A stretch of 64,000 nt of DNA, from positions 1 to 64,000 of the forward strand of contig NZ_WWCJ01000001.1 in assembly GCF_009857475.1 (NCBI RefSeq), written 5' to 3'. The first letter of the stretch is position 1. Every line of letters begins with the position of its first letter. Shown piece by piece: positions 9,187-17,179 of the stretch. A program made the translations under genes and the position numbers. A model generated the notes under the pieces. That model searched no databases, had not been told where the DNA came from, and saw only the letters and a list, made by a program, of their open reading frames with translations. The stretch is from Pseudoduganella guangdongensis. GTDB lineage: Bacteria; Pseudomonadota; Gammaproteobacteria; Burkholderiales; Burkholderiaceae_D.

Positions 9187-9729
9187 TCAGTAGCGGTAGG
9201 ACGCTTTGAGAACCACGTAGTCGACGCCGCTGTTCGGCTTCTTGATGCCGCCGTTGGAGAAGTGCTGCAGCTTGGCCGCCACTTCCCATTTGTCGAACAC
9301 ATAGCCGACGCCGATATGGTCGCCGAACTGGAAGGCGGTCGACAGGCCGTCGTCGTTGTTGTTGTAGGTGCGGGACAGCACGTGGGCGCCGATGCCGCCT
9401 TCTACATAAAAGCCCTTCTTGTTGGTATTCTCAAAGCGGAATACCGGGGTGAAGCCGACGTCGATAATATTCTTCTTGGCGCCTGGTACATTGTTCCATT
9501 GGCGGGCTTCCCAGAAACCAACGCTGGCGTCCCAGTAGCCGGTCAGGTGGGTGCCGTTGGAATTGAACCAGCTCCATTCAGGCTTGAAGTCCTGGGTGGC
9601 GCCAAGGCGCACCATGCGCACCTTGGAGGCGGAGCCGTATTCCACGTAAGCGGAGTTGACGTCGAATGCGAAGGCGGATTGGGCCACGAGCAAAGCCGCA
9701 GCAGTAGCGAACAGTTTTTTAACGTGCAT
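9187..9729 (-). CDS. pagL: PagL-type lipid A 3-O-deacylase (acyloxyacyl hydrolase family)
   Basis: Outer-membrane beta-barrel of 180 aa with a signal peptide (residues 1-20, ending QSAFA). Alternating hydrophobic strands run to a C-terminal aromatic residue (KASYRY). The PagL active-site motif QHFSNGG is present with H156 and S158. Asp170 stands 12 residues after the Ser, where characterised PagL has a Glu. The start at 9729 begins the signal peptide; the frame is open to 9786. It is convergent with the SDR gene with a one-base gap. The family removes the 3-O-acyl chain of lipid A in the outer membrane, which agrees with an envelope-lipid island. Confidence 0.85.
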   Translation of the reverse strand: MHVKKLFATAAALLVAQSAFAFDVNSAYVEYGSASKVRMVRLGATQDFKPEWSWFNSNGTHLTGYWDASVGFWEARQWNNVPGAKKNIIDVGFTPVFRFENTNKKGFYVEGGIGAHVLSRTYNNNDDGLSTAFQFGDHIGVGYVFDKWEVAAKLQHFSNGGIKKPNSGVDYVVLKASYRY

Positions 9730-9866
9730 ATTTTTCTCTCTAGTCCTTGCCACAGTCTCTCTATTTGCTGCGGCAGTACCGACCATTTTACTTTCGTTCT
9801 GAAATTATTTCAGGCGACCCCATAATTGTTAAAATCATCGCAATATTGTCATATCTGGAGCCAATT

Positions 9867-10769
9867 GTGAGCCATCCACTGCGCATTGCTTTTCTGGGTA
9901 TCGGCCTGATGGGGGAGCCGATGGTGCGACGCCTGCTGGGCGCCGGTTTCGCGGTCACGGCATGGAACCGTACGCCGGGCAAAGCCGCCGTGCTGGCCGA
10001 GGCGGGGGCGGACCCGGACGACGTGCTGGCGCATGCGGTGGCCGATGCGGCGGTGGTGGTGTCCATGCTGTCGGCGGGCGAGGCGGTGGGCAGCGTGATC
10101 GAGGCGGCGGTCGATGCCCTGCGTCCCGGCACGCTGTGGATCGATATGAGCTCGACGCGGCAGGACGAGGCGCAGGCGTTCCATGCTTTGCTGGCGGCGC
10201 GCGGGCATCGTTTTATCGATGCGCCGGTGTCGGGCGGCGTGGGCGGCGCGCAGGCCGGCACGCTGGCCATTATGGCGGGCGGCAGTGCGGCGGACTTCGA
10301 GGCGGCGCTGCCGGTGCTGGCGGCGATGGGGCGGCCCAAGCTGGTGGGGCCGGCGGGCAGCGGGCAGGTGGCGAAACTATGCAACCAACTGATTGTGGGC
10401 GGGACCATCAATATCGTGGCGGAGGCTTTGCTGCTGGCGCAGGCGGCGGGCGCGGATCCGGCGGCGGTGCGGGAGGCGATTCGCGGCGGGTTCGCGGAGA
10501 GCCGGGTGCTGGAGGTGCATGGGCAGCGCATGCTGGAGCGTAATTTCCTGCCGGGCGGGCAGGTGCTGACGCAGTTGAAGGACCAGCATAATGTGCTGGC
10601 GGCTGCCGCGGCGGCGGGCGTGGCGCTGCCCGTCACCAGTGTGGTGACGGAGCGCTTTGAGGCGATCCGGGATGTTTATCCGCGGGCCGATCATGCGGCG
10701 GCGTTGCTTTCGCTGGAGCTTCTTAATCCCGGCGTGCGCGTGGGGACGCTGGAGGATCGGCTGCCTTGA
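9867..10769 (+). CDS. NAD(P)-dependent beta-hydroxyacid dehydrogenase (3-hydroxyisobutyrate dehydrogenase family)
   Basis: A 300-aa beta-hydroxyacid dehydrogenase. The N-terminal Rossmann motif FLGIGLMG is at about 8-15. The substrate-binding motif is DAPVSGGVGGAQAG, and the catalytic lysine is K170 in GSGQVAKLCNQ. Length is standard for 3-hydroxyisobutyrate, tartronate semialdehyde or glyoxylate reductases of this family, and sequence alone does not decide between them. A GTG start at 9867 with a TGGAG ribosome site was chosen over an ATG at 9747, which would add 40 residues outside the fold. Confidence 0.85.
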   Translation: MSHPLRIAFLGIGLMGEPMVRRLLGAGFAVTAWNRTPGKAAVLAEAGADPDDVLAHAVADAAVVVSMLSAGEAVGSVIEAAVDALRPGTLWIDMSSTRQDEAQAFHALLAARGHRFIDAPVSGGVGGAQAGTLAIMAGGSAADFEAALPVLAAMGRPKLVGPAGSGQVAKLCNQLIVGGTINIVAEALLLAQAAGADPAAVREAIRGGFAESRVLEVHGQRMLERNFLPGGQVLTQLKDQHNVLAAAAAAGVALPVTSVVTERFEAIRDVYPRADHAAALLSLELLNPGVRVGTLEDRLP

Positions 10770-10792
10770 ACCTTTAACCGGGGAACAAGGAT

Positions 10793-10809
10793 GCGGCCCA
10801 TCGGGCCGC
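10793..10809. terminator. GC-rich hairpin between convergent genes
   Basis: A perfect 7-bp stem, GCGGCCC at 10793-10799 and GGGCCGC at 10803-10809 with an ATC loop, lies between two convergent stop codons. Only short T-rich tracts flank it, so termination is plausible but not certain. Confidence 0.45.
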
Positions 10810-10813
10810 TCCC

Positions 10814-12004
10814 TTACTTCGGCAGGGCGGCTTCGGCCAGCTGGACCCAGAAGCTGGCGCCGATCGGCAGCAGCTGGTCGTTGAAGTCGTAGCTGCCGTT
10901 GTGCAGCACGCAGGGGCCGAGGCCGTGGCCGCCGTCGCGGTGGTCGCCGTCGCCGTTGCCAATGAAGATGTAGCAGCCGGGCTTCTCTTGCAGGAAGAAG
11001 GCGAAGTCCTCGGCGCCCATGGTGGGTTCGATCTTGTCGTCCACCATGGCCTCGCCCACCACGGACTTCATCACGTCCACCGCAAAGCGGGTTTCGCGCG
11101 CGTGGTTGACCAGCGGCGGGTAGTTGCGGCGGAAGGAGAAGTCGACTTCCGCATCGAATGCGGCGCAAATGCCCTCGGCCAGCGACTGCATGCGCTTCTC
11201 CACCATGTCCAGCACCTCGGTGGTAAAGGTGCGCACGGTGCCGACCAGCCTGGCGTCGTCGGGAATCACATTGGTGGCGCTGCCGGCGTGGATCTGGGTG
11301 ATCGACAGCACGGCGGTATCGAGCGGGCTCTTATTGCGCGTGACGATGGTTTGCCAGGCTTGCGCAATCTGCACCGCGATCATGATCGGGTCGATGCCTT
11401 TGTGCGGCTGGGCCGCGTGGGCGCCCTTGCCGCGCACGGTGACGTGGAATTCGTTGGAGGAGGCCATCATCGGGCCTTCGCACACGCCCAGCGTGCCCTG
11501 CGCCATGCCGGGCCAGTTGTGCATGCCGTAGATGGCGTCCATCGGGCACTTTTCGAAAAGGCCGTCGCGCATCATCTGGCGCGCGCCGGCGCCGCCTTCT
11601 TCGGCCGGCTGGAACACCAGGTAGACGGTGCCGTCGAAATTGCGGTGCTGCGCCAGGTAGTGGGCCGCGCCCAGCAGCATGGCGGTGTGGCCGTCATGGC
11701 CGCAGGCGTGCATCTTGCCGGCGTGGGTGGAGGCGTGCGGGAAGGTGTTGATCTCCTGCATCGGCAGGGCGTCCATATCGGCGCGCAGGCCGATGGCGCG
11801 CTGCGATGTGCCGTTCTGGATGATGCCGACCACGCCGGTCTTGCCCAGGCCCCGGATCACGGGGATGCCCCACTCGGTCAGCTTGGCGGCGACCACGTCG
11901 GAGGTGCGCACTTCTTCATAGCAGAGTTCCGGGTGGGCATGCAGGTCGCGTCGGATCTGCTGCAGCTCGGATTGAAACGCAATAATCGGGTCGATCAGTT
12001 TCAT
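10814..12004 (-). CDS. M20 family amidohydrolase (hippurate/N-acyl-amino-acid hydrolase type)
   Basis: Cytosolic dinuclear-metal amidohydrolase of 396 aa. Metal-site motifs RADMDALP and ACGHDGHT are intact, and the MHNWPGMAQG segment with the dimerisation domain follows. The C-terminal MGAEDFAFF motif also matches the M20D branch (hippuricase, IAA-amino-acid hydrolase, N-acetyl-diaminopimelate deacetylase). It would cleave an N-acyl amino acid; the substrate is not determined. It is transcribed leftward alone and faces the hydroxyacid dehydrogenase gene across the hairpin. Confidence 0.9.
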   Translation of the reverse strand: MKLIDPIIAFQSELQQIRRDLHAHPELCYEEVRTSDVVAAKLTEWGIPVIRGLGKTGVVGIIQNGTSQRAIGLRADMDALPMQEINTFPHASTHAGKMHACGHDGHTAMLLGAAHYLAQHRNFDGTVYLVFQPAEEGGAGARQMMRDGLFEKCPMDAIYGMHNWPGMAQGTLGVCEGPMMASSNEFHVTVRGKGAHAAQPHKGIDPIMIAVQIAQAWQTIVTRNKSPLDTAVLSITQIHAGSATNVIPDDARLVGTVRTFTTEVLDMVEKRMQSLAEGICAAFDAEVDFSFRRNYPPLVNHARETRFAVDVMKSVVGEAMVDDKIEPTMGAEDFAFFLQEKPGCYIFIGNGDGDHRDGGHGLGPCVLHNGSYDFNDQLLPIGASFWVQLAEAALPK

Positions 12005-12100
12005 GCTTGTTCTCCATGGATCTTGCCATTCTAGCCTCCCGGTACGAATTTCCGGAATCGTTTACGATAACGATTTCAGCCGCCGCTAATCCATATCAAG

Positions 12101-14155
12101 ATGTCTAGCTTACAAGTCCGCGCCACCTGCCCGCACGATTGCCCCGATACCTGCGCCCTGCTGGTGACCGTCAAAGACGGGGTGGCGACCGAAGTGAAGG
12201 GCGATCCCGAGCATCCCACCACGGCCGGGGTGCTGTGCACCAAGGTGTCGCGCTACACCGAGCGCACCTATTCGCCGGACCGGCTGCTGACCCCGCTGCG
12301 CCGCGTCGGCAAGAAGGGCGAGGGCAAATTCGAGCCCATCAGCTGGGAGCAGGCGCTGGATGAGATCGCGGCGCGCCTGAAACCGCTGGCCGAGAGCGAG
12401 CCGGAGGCCATCCTGCCCTACAGCTACGCCGGCACCATGGGCCTGGTGCAGGGCGATTCCATGTCCTCGCGTTTCTTCCACAAGATTGGCGCTTCGCTGC
12501 TGGACCGCACCATTTGCGCCACGGCCGGCGCCACCGGTTACCGCTACACCATCGGCGCCTCGATCGGCACCGACCTCGAACAATTCCAGAATGCCAAGCT
12601 GATCATCATCTGGGGCGGCAACCCGATTGCCTCCAACCTGCACTTCTGGACCCGCGCCCAGGAAGCCAAGCGCAACGGCGCCAAGCTGATCGCCATCGAC
12701 CCCTACCGCTCGCTGACGGCCGACAAATGCCACCAGCACATTGCCGTGCTGCCGGGCACCGATGCGGCGCTGGCGCTGGGCCTGATGCATGTGCTGATCC
12801 GCGACGACCTGCTCGACCATGCCTACATTGCCGACTACACGCTCGGCTTTGAGGAACTGCGCGCCCGCGCGGCCGAGTGGACGCCCGCGCGCACCGCCGC
12901 CACCTGCGGCATCAGCGTGGCGGAAGTGGAAGGCCTGGCGCGCGATTACGGCGAAACCGCCAAACGCGGCGAGCCGGTCGCCATCCGCATGAATTACGGC
13001 GTGCAGCGCGTGCACGGCGGCGGCATGGCGGTGCGCAATATCGCCTGCCTGCCGGCGCTGGTGGGCGCCTGGCGCCACGCGGCGGGCGGCGTGCAGCTGT
13101 CCTCCTCCGGCACCTTCAAGAAAAACCTGGCGGCCCTGCAGCGCCCGGACTTGCTGGCCAAACAGCCGCGCACCATCAATATGACCACCATCGGCGACGA
13201 CCTGCTGCGCCCGGCCTCGCCCGAGTTCGGTCCGCAGATCAAGGCGGTAATCGTGTACAACTCCAACCCGGTGGCGATCGCGCCGGATTCGGCCAGGGTG
13301 CAGGCTGGCTTTGCGCGCGAAGACTTGTTCACGGTGGTGCTCGAACATTTCCAGACTGACACCGCCGACTACGCCGACATCGTGCTGCCGGCCACCACCC
13401 AGCTGGAGCACGTGGACGCGCACAGCGCCTACGGCCACTTGTACATGATGGCGAACAACGCCGCTATCGCGCCGCTGGGCGAAGCCAAATCCAATACCGA
13501 GTTCTTCCGCCTGCTGGCGGCGCGCATGGGCCTGGATGACCCTTGCTTCAAGGACAGCGATGACCAGTTGGCATCGGTGGCCTTTGTGCAGTTCGACTGG
13601 GAGTCACTCAAGCGCAAGGGCTGGCAGAAACTGGAAGTACCCGATGCACCCTTTGCATGCGGCAATTTCCCCACACCTTCCGGAAAATGTGAGTTCTTCT
13701 CGGAAAGCATGAAACAGGATGGCCTGGACCCGCTCCCCGCCTACATTCCGAACTACGAATCGGCGGCATCTACCCCCGATCTGGCGGCAAAATACCCGCT
13801 GGCGATGATATCTCCGCCGGCACGCAACTTCCTCAACTCAACCTTTGTGAATGTGCAAAGCTTGCGCGCCACGGAAGGCGAGCCGCAGCTTGACATGCAT
13901 CCTGACGATGCGGCAACACGGGCCATCAACCACGGCGATATGGTGCGCATCTTCAACGATCGCGGCTCTTTCGTGTGCAAGGCGCGCGTGACCCCCAAGG
14001 CCCGCCCGGGCCTGGTGGTGGGCCTGTCGATCTGGTGGAAGAAGCTGGCCGGCGATGGCAAGAACGCCAATGAAGTGACCAGCCAGCGCTTGACGGACAT
14101 GGGCCGCGCGCCGACGTTTTACGATACACTGGTCCAAGTCGAGAAAGCCGCCTGA
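12101..14155 (+). CDS. Molybdopterin-dependent oxidoreductase, DMSO reductase family, with N-terminal 4Fe-4S site
   Basis: A 684-aa protein of the prokaryotic molybdopterin oxidoreductase family. The N-terminal cluster ligands are C10, C14, C18 and C46 (CPHDCPDTC, then GVLCTK). The molybdopterin domain follows, with IIWGGNP and IDPYRS motifs, and a C-terminal dinucleotide-binding domain begins about 560. There is no twin-arginine signal, so it is probably cytoplasmic. Related proteins are annotated only as formate-dehydrogenase or nitrate-reductase-like. No partner electron-transfer subunit lies alongside; the following gene is a lipoprotein nine bases later. The substrate is unknown. Confidence 0.88.
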   Translation: MSSLQVRATCPHDCPDTCALLVTVKDGVATEVKGDPEHPTTAGVLCTKVSRYTERTYSPDRLLTPLRRVGKKGEGKFEPISWEQALDEIAARLKPLAESEPEAILPYSYAGTMGLVQGDSMSSRFFHKIGASLLDRTICATAGATGYRYTIGASIGTDLEQFQNAKLIIIWGGNPIASNLHFWTRAQEAKRNGAKLIAIDPYRSLTADKCHQHIAVLPGTDAALALGLMHVLIRDDLLDHAYIADYTLGFEELRARAAEWTPARTAATCGISVAEVEGLARDYGETAKRGEPVAIRMNYGVQRVHGGGMAVRNIACLPALVGAWRHAAGGVQLSSSGTFKKNLAALQRPDLLAKQPRTINMTTIGDDLLRPASPEFGPQIKAVIVYNSNPVAIAPDSARVQAGFAREDLFTVVLEHFQTDTADYADIVLPATTQLEHVDAHSAYGHLYMMANNAAIAPLGEAKSNTEFFRLLAARMGLDDPCFKDSDDQLASVAFVQFDWESLKRKGWQKLEVPDAPFACGNFPTPSGKCEFFSESMKQDGLDPLPAYIPNYESAASTPDLAAKYPLAMISPPARNFLNSTFVNVQSLRATEGEPQLDMHPDDAATRAINHGDMVRIFNDRGSFVCKARVTPKARPGLVVGLSIWWKKLAGDGKNANEVTSQRLTDMGRAPTFYDTLVQVEKAA

Positions 14156-14164
14156 GAATGACTT

Positions 14165-15295
14165 ATGCGCACGTTAGCACACCTGAAACTGCGTGCCAGA
14201 TACCTGGTGACTGCGGGTGTGTGCGCCGCCTTCCTGGCCGGTTGTGCGCAATTCAAGTATTACTTCCAGGCGGCCCAGGGCCAATATGCGCTCTGGTCCG
14301 ACGCCCGCCCGATCGATGACTGGATCGGCGACCCCGGCACCGATCCCAAACTCAAGGCGCGCCTGGAGAAGGCCAAGCTGATCCGCCGCTTCGCGGTCAA
14401 GGAACTCGGCTTGCCGGACAATGCCAGCTACAAGAATTACGCCCCGCTCACGCGCCAGTACGTGCTGTGGAATGTGGTCGCCACGCCGGAACTGTCGCTG
14501 CGCCCGGTACAGTGGTGCTTCCCGATCGCCGGCTGCGTCAGCTACCGCGGCTATTACGACAAGGCCGACGCCGAGGCCTATGCCGAAGAGCTGCGCGAGG
14601 AGGGCAACGACGTGCAGATCGGCGGCGTGCCGGCCTACTCCACGCTGGGCTGGTTCAGCGACCCGCTGCTGTCCACCTTCATCAACCACTCCGACGCCGA
14701 ACTGGCGCGCCTGATCTTCCACGAGCTGGCGCACCAGGTGGTGTATGTGCAGGGCGATTCCAAGTTCAACGAAGCGTTCGCCTCGGCGGTGGAAGAGGCC
14801 GGGGTGCATCGCTGGCTCGATCTGTACGGCAACGACGCCATGCGCGAAGCCTTTGCGCGCTACAACGCGCGGCGCCAGGACTTCATGGGCTTGCTGGTCC
14901 GGCACCGCCAGATGTTGGCCGACAATTACGCCGGCAAAGCCAGCAAGAAGAAAAAGCGCGAGGAAAAGCTGCGCATCTTCGCCTCCCTGCAGGAAGAGTA
15001 CAAGGTGCTCAAGGCCAATTGGGGAGGCTACAACGGCTATGACCGATTCTTTGCGGAACCACTCAATAATGCCCATTTAGCATCTGTTGCAACCTATAAT
15101 GACTTGCTGCCCGGCTTCCGCGCTTTGCTTGCGAAAGAAAAGGGACTGCCGCATTTCTATGCTGCGGTGCGGAACATGAGCAACCTGCCATCCGTGGAAC
15201 GGCATGAACGGTTGCACGCGCTGGCGCGCACTATGGCCCAGGCCAGCGACCCGGCAACTGCCGCGGCACCGAAGGACGCGGGCGTGGTGAATTGA
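14165..15295 (+). CDS. Lipoprotein zinc aminopeptidase-like protein (PF10023 type)
   Basis: A 376-aa protein with a lipoprotein signal; the lipobox LAGC places the lipidated Cys at residue 27. A gluzincin-like motif HELAHQ is at 186-191, followed by NEAFASAVEEAG with candidate third ligand glutamates. This is the pattern of the putative aminopeptidase family COG4324. It would act in the periplasm, anchored to a membrane. It begins nine bases after the molybdopterin enzyme gene and may be cotranscribed with it, though no functional link is evident. Confidence 0.85.
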   Translation: MRTLAHLKLRARYLVTAGVCAAFLAGCAQFKYYFQAAQGQYALWSDARPIDDWIGDPGTDPKLKARLEKAKLIRRFAVKELGLPDNASYKNYAPLTRQYVLWNVVATPELSLRPVQWCFPIAGCVSYRGYYDKADAEAYAEELREEGNDVQIGGVPAYSTLGWFSDPLLSTFINHSDAELARLIFHELAHQVVYVQGDSKFNEAFASAVEEAGVHRWLDLYGNDAMREAFARYNARRQDFMGLLVRHRQMLADNYAGKASKKKKREEKLRIFASLQEEYKVLKANWGGYNGYDRFFAEPLNNAHLASVATYNDLLPGFRALLAKEKGLPHFYAAVRNMSNLPSVERHERLHALARTMAQASDPATAAAPKDAGVVN

Positions 15296-15455
15296 TGTTG
15301 CTTTGCAGCAGAAAGGCCTGCTAGAGGACGCGTTCCAAATCCGGAAAATAGCTTGCCACTGTGCGCGCACGCACGATAGCATCTAGAGTGCGGGAAAGCA
15401 CGGCCGTTCTATTTTCGCAAATAATATATATAAAACCGAGACAAAGAGGCACAGG

Positions 15456-17150
15456 ATGGAAAAAATCTGGTTGAAGTCGTATCCCCCCGGCGTTCCGAGT
15501 GAAATCGACGCCACGCAATACCGCTCACTGGTTCACCTGCTCGAAGAATCGTTCCAGAAGTACGCCTCGCGCAATGCCTTCGTCTGCATGGACAAGGCCA
15601 TTACCTATGCCGACCTGGATGCCCATTCCAAACGTCTCGGTGCCTGGCTGCAAAGCCGTGGCATGAAGAAGGGCGCACGCGTCGCCGTCATGATGCCGAA
15701 CGTGCTGCAATACCCGATCGCCATTGCCGGCATCCTGCGCGCCGGCTACAGCGTGGTCAACGTCAATCCGCTGTACACCCCGCGCGAGCTGGAGCACCAG
15801 CTCAACGACTCCGGCGCGGAAGCCATCATCATCCTCGAAAACTTCGCCACCACGCTGGAGCAGGTGCTGCCGCGCACCCAGGTCAAGCACATCATCGTCG
15901 CCAATATGGGCGAGATGCTGGGCGGCCTGAAGGGCCATATCGTCAACTTCGTGGTGCGCAACGTTAAGAAGATGGTGCCCGCCTTCTCGCTGCCGAACGC
16001 CGTGCGCTTCAAGGACGCGCTGGGCCATGCCAAGAGCATGAAGCTGACCGCCGTGGAGCTGCGCCATGAGGATGTGGCCTTCCTGCAGTACACCGGCGGC
16101 ACCACCGGCGTCTCCAAGGGCGCCACCCTGACCCACAAGAACATCATCGCCAACCTGCTGCAGATGCAGGCCTGGTCGGCGCCCAAGCTGGCGGACTTGC
16201 CGCCGGACGAGCGCACCATCATTTGCGCGCTGCCGCTGTACCACATCTTCGCGCTGACCGTGTGCGCCATGTGGGGCATGCGCGAGGGCGGCCTGAATGT
16301 GCTGATCCCGAACCCGCGCGACATCGGCGGCTTTATCAAAGAGCTGCAGAAGTACCGCTTCAATATGCTGCCGGCGGTGAACACGCTGTACAACGCGCTG
16401 CTGAACCATCCGGACATCAAGAACGTCGACTTCTCCGGCCTGAAGGTCGCCAACGGCGGCGGCATGGCGGTGCAGAAGGCGGTCGCCGACAAGTGGCTGG
16501 CGCTGACCGGCGTCACCATCGTGGAAGGCTACGGCTTGTCCGAAACCTCGCCAGTGGCCACCGCCAATCGTTTCGACAGCACCGAGTTCTCGGGCATGAT
16601 CGGCATGCCGATCCCGTCCACCGACGTCGCCATCCTGGACGACGACGGCAACGAAGTGGCGCTCGGCACGCCGGGCGAAATCGCCATCCGCGGCCCGCAG
16701 GTCATGGCCGGCTACTGGAACCGTCCGGAGGAAACCGCCAAGGTCATGACGGCCGACGGCTACTTCAAATCCGGCGACGTGGGCGTGATGGATGAACGCG
16801 GCTACGTCAAGATCGTGGACCGCAAGAAGGACATGATCCTGGTCTCCGGTTTCAATGTCTACCCGAATGAAATCGAAGACGTGGTGGCGGCGCATCCTGG
16901 CGTGCTGGAGTGCGCCTGCATCGGCGTGCCGGACGAGCACTCCGGCGAAGCGGTGAAAGTGTTCGTGGTGAAGAAGGACCCGAACCTGACCGCCGAGGCG
17001 CTGATGGAACACTGCAAGCAAAACCTGACCGGCTACAAGAAGCCGAAATACATCGAGTTCCGTACGGAGCTACCGAAAACTAACGTTGGCAAGATCCTGC
17101 GCCGTATGCTGCGCGACGAAAAGCCTGCCGACGACAAGAAGGCGGCTTAA
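15456..17150 (+). CDS. fadD: Long-chain fatty acid-CoA ligase, first tandem copy
   Basis: AMP-forming acyl-CoA synthetase of 564 aa. The ATP-binding motif is YTGGTTGVSKGATLTHKN. The family motifs GYGLSETSP and YFKSGDVG and the C-terminal signature DRKKDMILVSGFNVYPNE are all present, so it should activate long-chain fatty acids for beta-oxidation. A GAGGCACAGG ribosome site precedes the ATG. The 160-base upstream region contains an AT-rich stretch (AATAATATATATAAAA) that is a likely promoter. It lies 29 bases before a close paralogue. Confidence 0.93.
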   Translation: MEKIWLKSYPPGVPSEIDATQYRSLVHLLEESFQKYASRNAFVCMDKAITYADLDAHSKRLGAWLQSRGMKKGARVAVMMPNVLQYPIAIAGILRAGYSVVNVNPLYTPRELEHQLNDSGAEAIIILENFATTLEQVLPRTQVKHIIVANMGEMLGGLKGHIVNFVVRNVKKMVPAFSLPNAVRFKDALGHAKSMKLTAVELRHEDVAFLQYTGGTTGVSKGATLTHKNIIANLLQMQAWSAPKLADLPPDERTIICALPLYHIFALTVCAMWGMREGGLNVLIPNPRDIGGFIKELQKYRFNMLPAVNTLYNALLNHPDIKNVDFSGLKVANGGGMAVQKAVADKWLALTGVTIVEGYGLSETSPVATANRFDSTEFSGMIGMPIPSTDVAILDDDGNEVALGTPGEIAIRGPQVMAGYWNRPEETAKVMTADGYFKSGDVGVMDERGYVKIVDRKKDMILVSGFNVYPNEIEDVVAAHPGVLECACIGVPDEHSGEAVKVFVVKKDPNLTAEALMEHCKQNLTGYKKPKYIEFRTELPKTNVGKILRRMLRDEKPADDKKAA

Positions 17151-17179
17151 GGCTGCCATTGCATACGAAAGGCAATATG

